From the NCBI RefSeq assembly GCF_003963535.1, contig NZ_CP034539.1:7564001-7628000 (forward strand): 64,000 bases of DNA, given 5' to 3'. Of this stretch, positions 35,168 to 43,624 are shown one piece after another. A program made the translations under genes and the position numbers. The notes below the pieces were generated by a model that was given only the letters and a program-made list of their open reading frames with translations, was not told the origin of the DNA and ran no database searches. The stretch is from Streptomyces cyaneochromogenes. GTDB taxonomy: Bacteria > Actinomycetota > Actinomycetes > Streptomycetales > Streptomycetaceae. Numbering within the stretch: position 1 is the first letter of the stretch; each line of letters starts with the position of its first letter.

Positions 35168-36076
35168 CTAAGCCCCGCGCGGGGACTGTTCCCGACCGGA
35201 CAGGCACTCCTCCAGGAAGGCGAGCGCTCGCAGGTGGTACGCCCGTGCCGCCCAGCCCAGGCTGATGTTGTGGCCGGCGCGGGGCAGGCGGTCGACGACC
35301 ACCCGGGGTGCGGTGAGAAGCCCCGTCATCTCGTCGAGCGTGGCCTCGTCGTGGAGCCACCACCGCTCGTACTCGGCATAGGTGAAGCGCACGGGTACCC
35401 GTACCCGGCCCGCGATGCCGGGAAAGAGTTCGGGCCAGAGCGAGGCTTCTGTCTCCTCTCTCTCCGGCATGGTGGTGACGAGCCCTTCCGCCAGGCGGAA
35501 GGTGTTCGGCGGGTAGAGCCGCAGCGGTCCCCAGTGCAGCCGTGTCGTGCGACGGCCGTGGAAGCCGCCGAGGCCGTTGACGTCGATCGCGTACCGGTGG
35601 CTGACCCCCGACACGTCGAGGCCCAGGAGAGGACCGTCCGCCTCGCCGCGGTGGGCCGCAACAGCGAGGGCGGCCTTGCCGCCGTAGGAGTGACCGACCA
35701 GGAAGAGCCCCGCCCCGGTGGCCTGACGGGCGGTGAAGTCCTCGAGGGCGGTGCTGAGCGTACCGGCCTGCTCGACCAGGCTCTCCCCCCGGGGAACCAC
35801 GGTGGCCGAGAGCCCGTAGCCGGGACGGTCGACGGCCAGCACCGCAAACCCCAAAGACGCCCCGAGCTCGAGCAGGGACACGCTCGGATGGGCCGTGCCA
35901 TGGAAGTACGCGGCGCGCATGCCGCCCCCGTGGAGGGCGACGACGACCGCCCGGGGCGGCGCGTCGCGCGGCAGCGCCAGCAGGGCCGACAGCGGGCTGT
36001 GGCCGCCGTCGAGGACGACCTCCCGTACGTTCTCGACGGCCGGGGCAGGCAGGGAGTGGGCGCATTCGACGGGCAT
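35168..36076 (-). CDS. Alpha/beta hydrolase in the polyketide cluster
   Basis: The 302-residue hydrolase has an oxyanion region (VALHGGGMRAAYFHG), the nucleophile elbow VGHSYGGKAAL with Ser, and a catalytic His in RAGHNISLGW. The ATG at 36076 follows AGGAG. It is the last gene of a unit with the exporter and the 60-residue protein gene, 8 bases after the exporter stop. Possible roles are release or trimming of the polyketide, or hydrolysis of a lactone or ester intermediate. No signal peptide is present. Confidence 0.83.
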   Translation of the reverse strand: MPVECAHSLPAPAVENVREVVLDGGHSPLSALLALPRDAPPRAVVVALHGGGMRAAYFHGTAHPSVSLLELGASLGFAVLAVDRPGYGLSATVVPRGESLVEQAGTLSTALEDFTARQATGAGLFLVGHSYGGKAALAVAAHRGEADGPLLGLDVSGVSHRYAIDVNGLGGFHGRRTTRLHWGPLRLYPPNTFRLAEGLVTTMPEREETEASLWPELFPGIAGRVRVPVRFTYAEYERWWLHDEATLDEMTGLLTAPRVVVDRLPRAGHNISLGWAARAYHLRALAFLEECLSGREQSPRGA

Positions 36077-36084
36077 CGGTACTC

Positions 36085-37311
36085 CTACGGATGTCGCGTC
36101 CCGGCCGGATCGGTCCGGGAGGGCCGGTGCGCGCCGGCTGCGGAGGACGGGATCGCCTCGCCGGCGTCGGGGAGCGGGAGGGGCAGGACCAGCACGGCCA
36201 GCAGGACGACGGCCGCCAGGCCCGCCGCCGCGAGCAGTCCGTGGGCGAGCGAGGTGGCGGCGACCAAAGGGCCGAAGAACACCGGGGACAGGAACTGCCC
36301 GGAGAACGCGGCCGTGCCCGACAACGCCGTGGCCTGCCCCTTCAGATGAGGTGGAGCTGTGCGGTTGATCAGCACGGTCATGGCCGGTACGGACATGCCC
36401 ATGCCCAGGCCGAACAGGGCGGGCGCGGCCAGGAGCGCTGCCGGACGGGTGGCCGTCCCGGCGACCAGGAGCCCCAGCGTCCAGCAGGCCCCGGCGACGC
36501 GCAGGAACGCGGCGTACCCCAGATACGCCCTGGCCTTGGCGTACGCCAACCCCGCCGCGCTCGCCGCCAGCGAACTGGCCGCGGTGTAAGGGGCGATGAG
36601 CGCCGGCTCGTCGATGCCCGCCTGGGCCAGCCGCTGCGGCAGGAACACGGAGAGCACATACAACAGGAGCGAGCTGGTGAACGAGATCGCGTACAGGCCC
36701 AGCAGCCGGGGCCGCAGGCGCAACAGGGTGAACGCGGTTCCGCCGCCCGCCGTCCGGGTGCCCGTGTCGGCGGGCAGCAGGAGCAGTACGCCGAGGGCGA
36801 GCGGAAGGCCGATCAGATGGACGGCGAAGGGGCCGTGCCAGGAGATCGTGCCGAGCGCCCCGCCCAGCAGAGGCCACAGGATGCCCCCGAGGCTGATGGC
36901 CGTGGAGCGCCGGCCCATCGCGCGGTCCCGCTCGGGCCCCTGATAGAGCGTCAGCAGGGCGAGCGTGGTGCCGGAGAAGACCGCCGCCGCGCCGACCCCG
37001 AAGGCCAGCCGCGCGGCGAACAGCACGCCGTAGGAGTCGATGAACAGACCCGAGCCGCCGGCCACGCCGTACAGCAGCAGCCCGGCGACCAGGGGACGGC
37101 GGATGCCGTAACGGTCCAGCAGCCACCCGGCCAGCGGGCTGGCCACGGCGAGCGCCAGGCCGTGCGCCGTGAGCAGGAGCCCGGCCGCTGTGCCGCCCAA
37201 CTGGAGTTCGCGGCGGATGAGGGGCAGAACGGGACTGAGGACCGTACCGGCCATGACGGTGAGGGTGGAGCCGGCCAGGAGTACGAAGAGAACGGAGCGC
37301 CCTCGGGGCAT
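36085..37311 (-). CDS. MFS exporter (12-span)
   Basis: The 408-residue carrier has about 12 membrane segments and the MFS loop motif (GWLLDRYGIRRPLV) between helices 2 and 3. It belongs to the drug-exporter type and probably exports the polyketide. Its ATG overlaps the stop of the upstream 60-residue gene by one base (TGATG), so both are translated together. This is one of two MFS genes in the cluster, which suggests export of different forms or self-resistance. Confidence 0.87.
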   Translation of the reverse strand: MPRGRSVLFVLLAGSTLTVMAGTVLSPVLPLIRRELQLGGTAAGLLLTAHGLALAVASPLAGWLLDRYGIRRPLVAGLLLYGVAGGSGLFIDSYGVLFAARLAFGVGAAAVFSGTTLALLTLYQGPERDRAMGRRSTAISLGGILWPLLGGALGTISWHGPFAVHLIGLPLALGVLLLLPADTGTRTAGGGTAFTLLRLRPRLLGLYAISFTSSLLLYVLSVFLPQRLAQAGIDEPALIAPYTAASSLAASAAGLAYAKARAYLGYAAFLRVAGACWTLGLLVAGTATRPAALLAAPALFGLGMGMSVPAMTVLINRTAPPHLKGQATALSGTAAFSGQFLSPVFFGPLVAATSLAHGLLAAAGLAAVVLLAVLVLPLPLPDAGEAIPSSAAGAHRPSRTDPAGTRHP

Positions 37312-37493
37312 CAGTCGATTCCCCGGACGATATGTGGTTCCGCCCCGTCGATCTCGTCCTCCCCTGCCAGCAGGACGGGAACCGCCGACGGCACGGGAGC
37401 CGTCAGCGCGACGGGTACGGAGTCCTCGGCGGACGGGACCGTGGCCTCGGAGGGGCGGCGCACGGGCTGATGCGTCGTCTGGTCGATGGTCAT
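37311..37493 (-). CDS. Small protein of unknown function, 60 residues
   Basis: The ATG follows AAGGAGA by 7 bases, and the stop overlaps the exporter start, so this is a genuine, coupled gene. The product (starting MTIDQTTHQPVRRPSEATVP, ending GAEPHIVRGID) is polar, Pro/Val-rich and acidic at the C-terminus. It has no membrane segment, signal peptide or cysteine. It does not resemble an ACP or a known cyclase. It could be a leader-peptide-like protein, a chaperone of the exporter, or a RiPP-like precursor without a visible modifying enzyme. Confidence 0.65.
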   Translation of the reverse strand: MTIDQTTHQPVRRPSEATVPSAEDSVPVALTAPVPSAVPVLLAGEDEIDGAEPHIVRGID

Positions 37494-37596
37494 GGCAGAT
37501 CTCCTTCGCAGGGCGTACGACGGTCGACGGGGGCGTACGGCGGCGGGTGTGCCCGGCGGCACCGGGCACACCCCACGGGGATCCGGCGAGCCGCGG

Positions 37597-38181
37597 TCAG
37601 CTTCCGTACGGAGTCCTCGACCGGGCCTCGGACAACGCCTTGCCCCACCAGGTGAGCTGATCCAGCAGAGTCTTGGCAGCGAGGGTCGCCGCCTCCGGCT
37701 CCTTGAGGGCGCCGGTCTCGTCGAACTGCCCCCAACAATTGTGGAAGCTCACCGAGTCGCGGACCGTCACCGCGTGCAACTCGGCGAAGACCTGACGCAG
37801 TTGCTCCACCGAGCGCAGACCGCCGGACAACCCGCCATAGGAGACGAAGCCGACGGGCTTGGCCTGCCACTGCGTGTTGTGCCAGTCGACCAGGGTCTTG
37901 AGCGAGGCGGGGAAGCTGTGGTTGTACTCGGGAGTCACCACGATGAACGCCTCGGCCTCAGCCAGCCGTGGTGACACCTTCGCCAGTTCGGCGGCCACCT
38001 CCTCACCGGGGCCGGAGGACAGCGAGTGCGGCAGCGGGTGCTCGGCGAGGTCCATCAGATCGACCTGCATGTCCTCGCGTTCCTTGGCCAGCGAGGTGAT
38101 CCAGTTGGCGACGGTGGGACCGAACCGGCCCTCCCGGACACTGCTGCTGATCACGACGATCCGCAATGGGGTGGTGGACAT
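37597..38181 (-). CDS. NADPH-dependent FMN reductase
   Basis: The 194-residue protein has the flavodoxin-like fold of this family, with the FMN-phosphate loop near ISSSVREGRFGPTVANW and the motif VTPEYNHSFPASLKTLVDW. It reduces FMN or quinones with NADPH. In this cluster it could supply reduced flavin to the ABM-like oxygenase (55662-56321) or reduce quinone intermediates. AGGAG precedes the ATG by 8 bases. It lies between the 60-residue protein gene and the carboxylase gene. Confidence 0.88.
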   Translation of the reverse strand: MSTTPLRIVVISSSVREGRFGPTVANWITSLAKEREDMQVDLMDLAEHPLPHSLSSGPGEEVAAELAKVSPRLAEAEAFIVVTPEYNHSFPASLKTLVDWHNTQWQAKPVGFVSYGGLSGGLRSVEQLRQVFAELHAVTVRDSVSFHNCWGQFDETGALKEPEAATLAAKTLLDQLTWWGKALSEARSRTPYGS

Positions 38182-38255
38182 GGACGAGTCTCCTTACGAG
38201 TGAGGGGGCGTGCGTCGACGAACGTAGAAGTTGAACCGAACTTCAAGTCAATTGC

Positions 38256-39860
38256 TCACTGCGGGGGGTTGCCGTGCTTGCGGGAGGGCAGGTCGGCGTG
38301 CTTGCCGCGAAACGTGGCCAGCGCTGCGGCCAGCACTTCGCGGGTCTCCGCGGGGTCGATCACGTCGTCCACCAGGCCACGCTCGGCCGCGTAGTACGGG
38401 TGCATGAGCTCGGCCTTGTACTCCTTGACCATGCGGGCCCGCATGGCGTCCGGGTCCTCGGCCTCGGCGATCTGACGGCGGAAGATGACGTTGGCCGCAC
38501 CCTCCGCGCCCATCACGGCGATCTCGTTCGTCGGCCAGGCGTAGGTGAGGTCGGCACCGATGGACTGGCTGTCCATGACGATGTAGGCACCTCCGTACGC
38601 CTTGCGCAGGATCAGCGAGATCCGCGGCACGGTCGCGTTGCAGTAGGCGTACAGGAGCTTCGCGCCGTGCCGGATGATTCCGCCGTGCTCCTGGTCGACG
38701 CCCGGGAGGAACCCGGGGACGTCCAGGAAAGTGACGATCGGGATGTTAAAAGCGTCACACATCTGCACGAAGCGTGCGGCCTTTTCGCTGGCCTCGATGT
38801 CCAGGACGCCGGCGAGGGACTGCGGCTGGTTGGCCACGATGCCCACCACCTGGCCGTCCAAGCGGGCCAGCGCGCAGATGATGTTGCGGGCCCAGCGCTC
38901 GTGGACCTCGAGGTAGTCGCCGTCGTCGACGATCTCCTCGATGACCTTGGCCATGTCGTACGGGCGGTTGCCGTCCGCCGGGACCAGGTCCAGCAGCACC
39001 TCGCTGCGGCGGTCCGGCGCGTCCGAGGACTCCACCCGGGGCGGGTTCTCGCGGTTGTTCTGCGGGAGCAGCGACAGGAGGTAGCGCACCTCCGCGATGC
39101 ACGTCTCCTCGTCGTCGTACGCGAAGTGGCAGACGCCGGAGGTCTCGGCGTGCACGTCGGCGCCACCGAGCCCGTTCTGGGTGATCTCCTCGCCCGTCAC
39201 CGCCTTGACCACGTCCGGGCCGGTGATGAACATCTGCGAGGTCTCGCGCACCATGAAGACGAAGTCGGTCAGGGCGGGGCTGTACGCCGCGCCGCCTGCG
39301 CACGGGCCGAGCATGACCGAGATCTGCGGGATGACGCCGGACGCCTTGGTGTTGCGCTGGAAGATGCCGCCGTAGCCGGCAAGCGCCGAGACGCCCTCCT
39401 GGATACGGGCGCCCGCACCGTCGTTCAGCGAGACCAGCGGGGCACCGGCCGCGATGGCCATGTCCATGATCTTGTGGATCTTCGTGGCGTGGGCCTCGCC
39501 CAGCGCGCCGCCGAAGATACGGAAGTCATGCGCGTACACGAAGACCGTACGGCCCTCCACCGTGCCCCAGCCGGTGATCACACCGTCGGTGTACGGCTTC
39601 TTGGCCTCCAGACCGAACCCGACCGCACGGTGCCGGCGCAGCTGCTCGACCTCCCGGAAGGAACCCGGGTCCAGCAGCAGCTCGATCCGCTCCCGGGCGG
39701 TCAACTTCCCCCTGGCGTGCTGGCGTTCGGTGGCCTTCGGGTCCGTTCCGTCCCGGGCCTCCTCCTTGAGCAGCCGGAGTTCGTCCAGGCGTTCGCGCGC
39801 GGTGGGCGGCGAGGCCGTCCTGACGGCCGGGTCGGCGGTGGTTGTGTCGGTTGCGAGCAT
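38256..39860 (-). CDS. Acyl-CoA carboxylase beta (carboxyltransferase) subunit
   Basis: The 534-residue subunit shows the full carboxyltransferase pattern: ARGKLTARERIELLLDPGSF, FGGALGEAHATKIHKIMD, MLGPCAGGAAYSPALTDFVFMV, FLDVPGFLPGVDQEHGGIIRHGAKLLYAY. At the substrate-choice position (residue 422 of the Streptomyces coelicolor enzymes) it has Ile (GGAYIVMDS), the AccB state that accepts acetyl-CoA as well as propionyl-CoA, not the Asp of PccB. With the biotin-bearing alpha subunit at 50344-52137 it should make malonyl-CoA for the polyketide synthase. It follows the exporter gene by 7 bases. Confidence 0.93.
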   Translation of the reverse strand: MLATDTTTADPAVRTASPPTARERLDELRLLKEEARDGTDPKATERQHARGKLTARERIELLLDPGSFREVEQLRRHRAVGFGLEAKKPYTDGVITGWGTVEGRTVFVYAHDFRIFGGALGEAHATKIHKIMDMAIAAGAPLVSLNDGAGARIQEGVSALAGYGGIFQRNTKASGVIPQISVMLGPCAGGAAYSPALTDFVFMVRETSQMFITGPDVVKAVTGEEITQNGLGGADVHAETSGVCHFAYDDEETCIAEVRYLLSLLPQNNRENPPRVESSDAPDRRSEVLLDLVPADGNRPYDMAKVIEEIVDDGDYLEVHERWARNIICALARLDGQVVGIVANQPQSLAGVLDIEASEKAARFVQMCDAFNIPIVTFLDVPGFLPGVDQEHGGIIRHGAKLLYAYCNATVPRISLILRKAYGGAYIVMDSQSIGADLTYAWPTNEIAVMGAEGAANVIFRRQIAEAEDPDAMRARMVKEYKAELMHPYYAAERGLVDDVIDPAETREVLAAALATFRGKHADLPSRKHGNPPQ

Positions 39861-39867
39861 GGGTCTC

Positions 39868-41301
39868 TCACTCTCGTGTGGAACCGTGGTGGGCGACCAC
39901 GCGGTCCGCGGCGTACGGCAGGACGCCCACCAGGGCGACGGCGAGGACGGACAGGGCGGCCGTCCGCTCTCCCGCGCCCGAGGCGACGACCGCGGCGACC
40001 ACGGCCGGGACCAGGGCCGCCGCGAACTGAACGGCGGTCTGGTACAGGGCCGTGGCGGTCGCCCGCCCGGATGCCGCGATCCGCGACGTGGCCTGGATGT
40101 TCAGCGCTGCGAAAGCCAGCACGAACCCGGCGCCCATCAGTAGCAGCGACGGCAGTACGTCGGTGGTGTAGCGGACGGTCGTACCGGACGCCCGCACGGC
40201 GTACAGCAGACAGGCCGCCACCGGGCACAGCGCTCCCAGGGCGATCAGCCGAGCCGTGCCGAACCGCTTCACCAGCCGCTGCGTCAGCAGCGTGGTGACG
40301 ACCACCGGGGCGCTCGCCGGCAGGAAGGCCAGCGCCGTCTGCCAGGGGGACCAACCGTGCTGGGTCTGCAGGCGCGTCGTGGCGAGCAACAGCAGCCCCA
40401 GGTAGGAGCCGTTGAGGGCCGCTGCGCCGAGCATCGAGCGGACGAGCATGGTGTTGGCGAGCACCTCGAAGGGGATCAGCGGCTGCCGCGCGAACCGTTC
40501 CGCGGTGACGAAGACCGCTGCGAGCAGCGCGGCGAGTGCGAAGGCGATGACCGTGGAGGGCGCGGACCAGCCGGCCCGGGGGACCGACATCACCCCGTAC
40601 ACCAGTGCCGACAGCGCTCCGGTGAAGGACGCGGCGCCGGTCGCGTCGAAGGACCGCCGTGTCGACGGACCCGGCTCGTCGACGGGGACGAGCCGCAGTC
40701 CGAGGACGAGGAGGACGAGTACGGCGGGAGCGGGGAACAGGAAGGCCCACCGCCAGCCGACCCCGGTGAGCGCCCCGGACAACAGCAGTCCGGAGGTGAA
40801 CCCGGCGGCGCCGAAGAACGCGTACACCGAGACCGCCCGGTCGCGCTCCGGGCCCTCGCGGAACGCGGCACCGATGATCGCGAGGCCGGTGGGAGCGGTG
40901 AGCGCGGCACAGCAGCCCTTGACGAACCTCATGGCGATCAGCAGCCACGGCTCGCTCGTCAGCCCGGCCGTCACGGAGGCGGCGGCGAAGACGAGGAGCG
41001 CGGCCAGATAGACCCGGCGGCGTCCCAGCGCCTTCACCACACGGGCACCGAACAGCAGCAGCCCGCCGAACCCCAGAGCGAACCCACTGACCAGCCACTG
41101 CGATGCGACCAGCGGCATCCCGAGGTCCGCGCCGACCGAGGGCAGCGCCACGATCACCACGGACACCTCGAGCGCGTCGATGAGCATGTTGCCCGCCAGC
41201 ACGATCAGCAGGCCCCACTGCCCCGCCCCCCAGCGCCCGGCCGTCGGCCTGGCTTCGGGGGGTCCCCACGCTCCCTCGGGAACACTCCTGGATCTCGTCA
41301 T
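39868..41301 (-). CDS. MFS exporter (DHA2-type, 14-span)
   Basis: The 477-residue carrier has about 14 membrane segments and DHA2 features: LIDALEVSVVIVALPSVGADLG in helix 1 and WLVSGFALGFGGLLLFGARVVKALGRRRVYL at the helix 2/3 loop. The family exports antibiotics and dyes. It lies directly downstream of the hydroxylase-reductase gene (14 bases), inside the polyketide operon, so it is the best candidate for export of the final product and self-resistance. Confidence 0.9.
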   Translation of the reverse strand: MTRSRSVPEGAWGPPEARPTAGRWGAGQWGLLIVLAGNMLIDALEVSVVIVALPSVGADLGMPLVASQWLVSGFALGFGGLLLFGARVVKALGRRRVYLAALLVFAAASVTAGLTSEPWLLIAMRFVKGCCAALTAPTGLAIIGAAFREGPERDRAVSVYAFFGAAGFTSGLLLSGALTGVGWRWAFLFPAPAVLVLLVLGLRLVPVDEPGPSTRRSFDATGAASFTGALSALVYGVMSVPRAGWSAPSTVIAFALAALLAAVFVTAERFARQPLIPFEVLANTMLVRSMLGAAALNGSYLGLLLLATTRLQTQHGWSPWQTALAFLPASAPVVVTTLLTQRLVKRFGTARLIALGALCPVAACLLYAVRASGTTVRYTTDVLPSLLLMGAGFVLAFAALNIQATSRIAASGRATATALYQTAVQFAAALVPAVVAAVVASGAGERTAALSVLAVALVGVLPYAADRVVAHHGSTRE

Positions 41302-41315
41302 CGGTGGTCCGTCCC

Positions 41316-43622
41316 TCAGCCGAGCAGCGTTCCGCCGCTGGCGTCGATGAACGCCCCGGTGACCCAGCGTGCGTCGGGGGAGGCGAGGAAGGCCACGACG
41401 TCGGCGACGTCCTGCGGCTCCCCGACCCGGCCGAACGCCGACAGCTGCGCCATCTGCTCGACCGCCTCCGGTATGTCGAAGACGGGACTGCCGTTGCGGG
41501 TGATGCCCGGCGCCACGCTGTTGATGGTGATGTTGCGCGGTGCGAGGTACTTGGCGAAGTGCAGGGCGAGTTGCTCCACCGCTCCCTTCGTCATCGCGTA
41601 CGCGATCTCGTCGGGGTTGGCGAAACGGGTGAGGCCGGAGGAGATGTTGACGATACGGCCCCCCTCGGTCAGGTTGGCCAGGGCCCGCTGGATGATGAAG
41701 AACGGCGCCCTGACATTGACGGCGAACAGCCGGTCGAACTTCTCCTGGGTGGTGTCCTCCACGGAGACACCGCCCATCACCCCGGCGTTGTTGACGACGA
41801 TGTCCAGATCGGTCGACCCGGTGCGCTCCTTCAGCCCCTGTTCGAGGGCGAGGAACAACTCGTGGACGTCGCCGGGCACACCGAGTTCGGCCTGCACGAC
41901 GAAGGCCCGGCCGCCGTCACTCTCGATCGACGCGACGACGTCCTCGGCCGCCTCCACGCCGGTGGAGCAGTGCACCGCGACGAGCGCCCCCTCCCGGGCC
42001 AGCCGTTCGGCGATCGCGCGGCCTATGCCCCGGCTCGATCCCGTGACCAGTGCCGTCTTGCCGGTGAGCCTGTTCATGTCGTGTCTCCGTTCGGCTGGGG
42101 GGTTTCGTGTGGTCCGTTCGACCGAGAGGTCTCGTGTGGCGCTGACGTGGTCGAGCCGCGCCGGCTCGCCGAACCAGGTCCGCAGGGCCGCGACCAGTGG
42201 TTCCGGGCCGGGGGGTCCGGCCGAGGCGATCCAGACGACATGGCCGTCCGGGCGGACGAGCACGGCATCGGTGCCGGACAGCCCGACGGTTTCGGGTTCG
42301 GCCGCCACGACGTCCACCCGGTCCGCCCAGGGCGCGGCGGCCCGGCGCAGCCGCAGGTGGTGTTCCGGGTCGCCGTAGGCGTCGATCAGCAGGCCACGCC
42401 CGGAGCGCACGGGGTGACCGTGCGCCAGGCGGGCGCCCAGCAGCGAATGGCCGCCGGGGCCGGTGTCGTAGCGGATGTCCAGGCCGGATATCGCCCCGGC
42501 CAGCCGTTGCCGGACGGGTTCCAGGGCGATGAGTTCGGCGAGGACGCAGCGGGCGGCCTCCACCTCCGGGCCGCCGAGCAGCAGCAGCGCCTGGGCGTTG
42601 ATGTTCGCCAGGACCCGCCGGCCGACGGCGTGACGTTCGGCGTGGTAGCTGTCGAGAAGTCCGGCAGGCGCCCGGTCACGGACCTGGAGGGCCAGCTTCC
42701 AGCCGAGGTTGACCGCGTCCTGGAGGCCGAGGTTGAGCGCCTGGCCGCCGATGGGCATCTGCTGATGGGCCGCGTCGCCCGCGAACAGCACGCGGCCGTG
42801 CCGGTACCGGGCCAGCTGGCGGGAGGCATCGTCGAAGGAGTTGACCCACAGCGGTGTGCCATGGGAGATGTCCTCGCCGGTGACGCGCCGCCAGGCGTCG
42901 CGGATGTCGGCGAACTCCGGGTCACGGGTGCGCTGTGCGGCGGCGCTGCCGAACTCGTGCACCATGACCCGGGTGACCCCCTGCGGACTGCGGGCCGCGA
43001 TGGCCAGCCCCCGCTCCAGCCGCTGGAAGCGCCTGGCCGGGATGTCGATCCCGGCGACATCGGCCCGGATCAGCTCCCGGCCCGCGTCCCGGCCGGGGAA
43101 CTCCGCCCCGGTGAGCCGGCGGACCGTGCTGTGCCCGCCGTCGCAGCCGACGAGGTACTGCGCGCTGATCCGGACCGGCCCGGCGGGCCCCGACACCTCG
43201 GCCTCCACCCGGTCCTGATGAAGCGTCACCGAGGTGAGTGCGTGACCGCGTCGGAGACGGGCCCCGAGGGACAGGGCCCACTCCTGGAGGACCGCTTCCG
43301 TGCGGACCTGGGGGGCCTTCCACTGGCCGGGGTACGGGCCCGGCAGTGTCAGGTCCAGCGGGATGCCGCCGAAGTGGCCCATGACGTCGTTCGGCAGTTC
43401 ACCGAAGCCGTTCAGCAGCCCCCGGGAGGCGAAGATCTCCATGGTGCGGGCGTGCAGGGTCGACGCACGTGACTCGGTGGTCGGTTCGGCCCTGCTCTCC
43501 ACCACGACGACGTCCACCCCGCCGAGCCGCAGTTCCCCGGCGAGCATCAGCCCCACGGGGCCCGCCCCCACCACGACGACCTGGGTGTCGATACGGGGCT
43601 GTACGTCCGCTGCGCCGGTCAT
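41316..43622 (-). CDS. Angucycline-type hydroxylase / short-chain reductase natural fusion (PgaM/UrdM type)
   Basis: One 768-residue frame joins two enzymes. Residues 1-490 are an aromatic flavoprotein hydroxylase (VVVVGAGPVGLMLAGELRLGG; LVGCDGGHSTVRRLTG; GDAAHQQMPIGGQALNLGLQDAVNLGWKLAL). Residues 516-768 are a short-chain dehydrogenase (ALVTGSSRGIGRAIAERLA; NNAGVMGG; catalytic YAMTK). A 25-residue linker lies between. In gaudimycin and urdamycin clusters such fusions act after the PgaE-type hydroxylase and set the C6 ketone stereochemistry. An internal start with its own GGAG allows separate production of the reductase. The ATG lies 2 bases after the aromatase stop. Confidence 0.92.
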   Translation of the reverse strand: MTGAADVQPRIDTQVVVVGAGPVGLMLAGELRLGGVDVVVVESRAEPTTESRASTLHARTMEIFASRGLLNGFGELPNDVMGHFGGIPLDLTLPGPYPGQWKAPQVRTEAVLQEWALSLGARLRRGHALTSVTLHQDRVEAEVSGPAGPVRISAQYLVGCDGGHSTVRRLTGAEFPGRDAGRELIRADVAGIDIPARRFQRLERGLAIAARSPQGVTRVMVHEFGSAAAQRTRDPEFADIRDAWRRVTGEDISHGTPLWVNSFDDASRQLARYRHGRVLFAGDAAHQQMPIGGQALNLGLQDAVNLGWKLALQVRDRAPAGLLDSYHAERHAVGRRVLANINAQALLLLGGPEVEAARCVLAELIALEPVRQRLAGAISGLDIRYDTGPGGHSLLGARLAHGHPVRSGRGLLIDAYGDPEHHLRLRRAAAPWADRVDVVAAEPETVGLSGTDAVLVRPDGHVVWIASAGPPGPEPLVAALRTWFGEPARLDHVSATRDLSVERTTRNPPAERRHDMNRLTGKTALVTGSSRGIGRAIAERLAREGALVAVHCSTGVEAAEDVVASIESDGGRAFVVQAELGVPGDVHELFLALEQGLKERTGSTDLDIVVNNAGVMGGVSVEDTTQEKFDRLFAVNVRAPFFIIQRALANLTEGGRIVNISSGLTRFANPDEIAYAMTKGAVEQLALHFAKYLAPRNITINSVAPGITRNGSPVFDIPEAVEQMAQLSAFGRVGEPQDVADVVAFLASPDARWVTGAFIDASGGTLLG
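42075..42088 (-). promoter_or_regulatory. Internal ribosome site and ATG for the free reductase domain
   Basis: Within the fusion gene, GGAG (42088-42085) stands 7 bases before an in-frame ATG at 42077-42075, exactly at the start of the reductase domain (MNRLTGKTALVTG). Translation from here would give a free 253-residue reductase. PgaM is known to be made both as the fusion and as the separate reductase from an internal start. Confidence 0.75.
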
Positions 43623-43624
43623 GC

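Noticed and set aside
34296..36065. Very long minus-strand frame across the regulator genes
   Set aside because: It is Arg/Pro/Gly-rich in the manner of antisense frames in high-GC DNA and overlaps two genes with clear domains.
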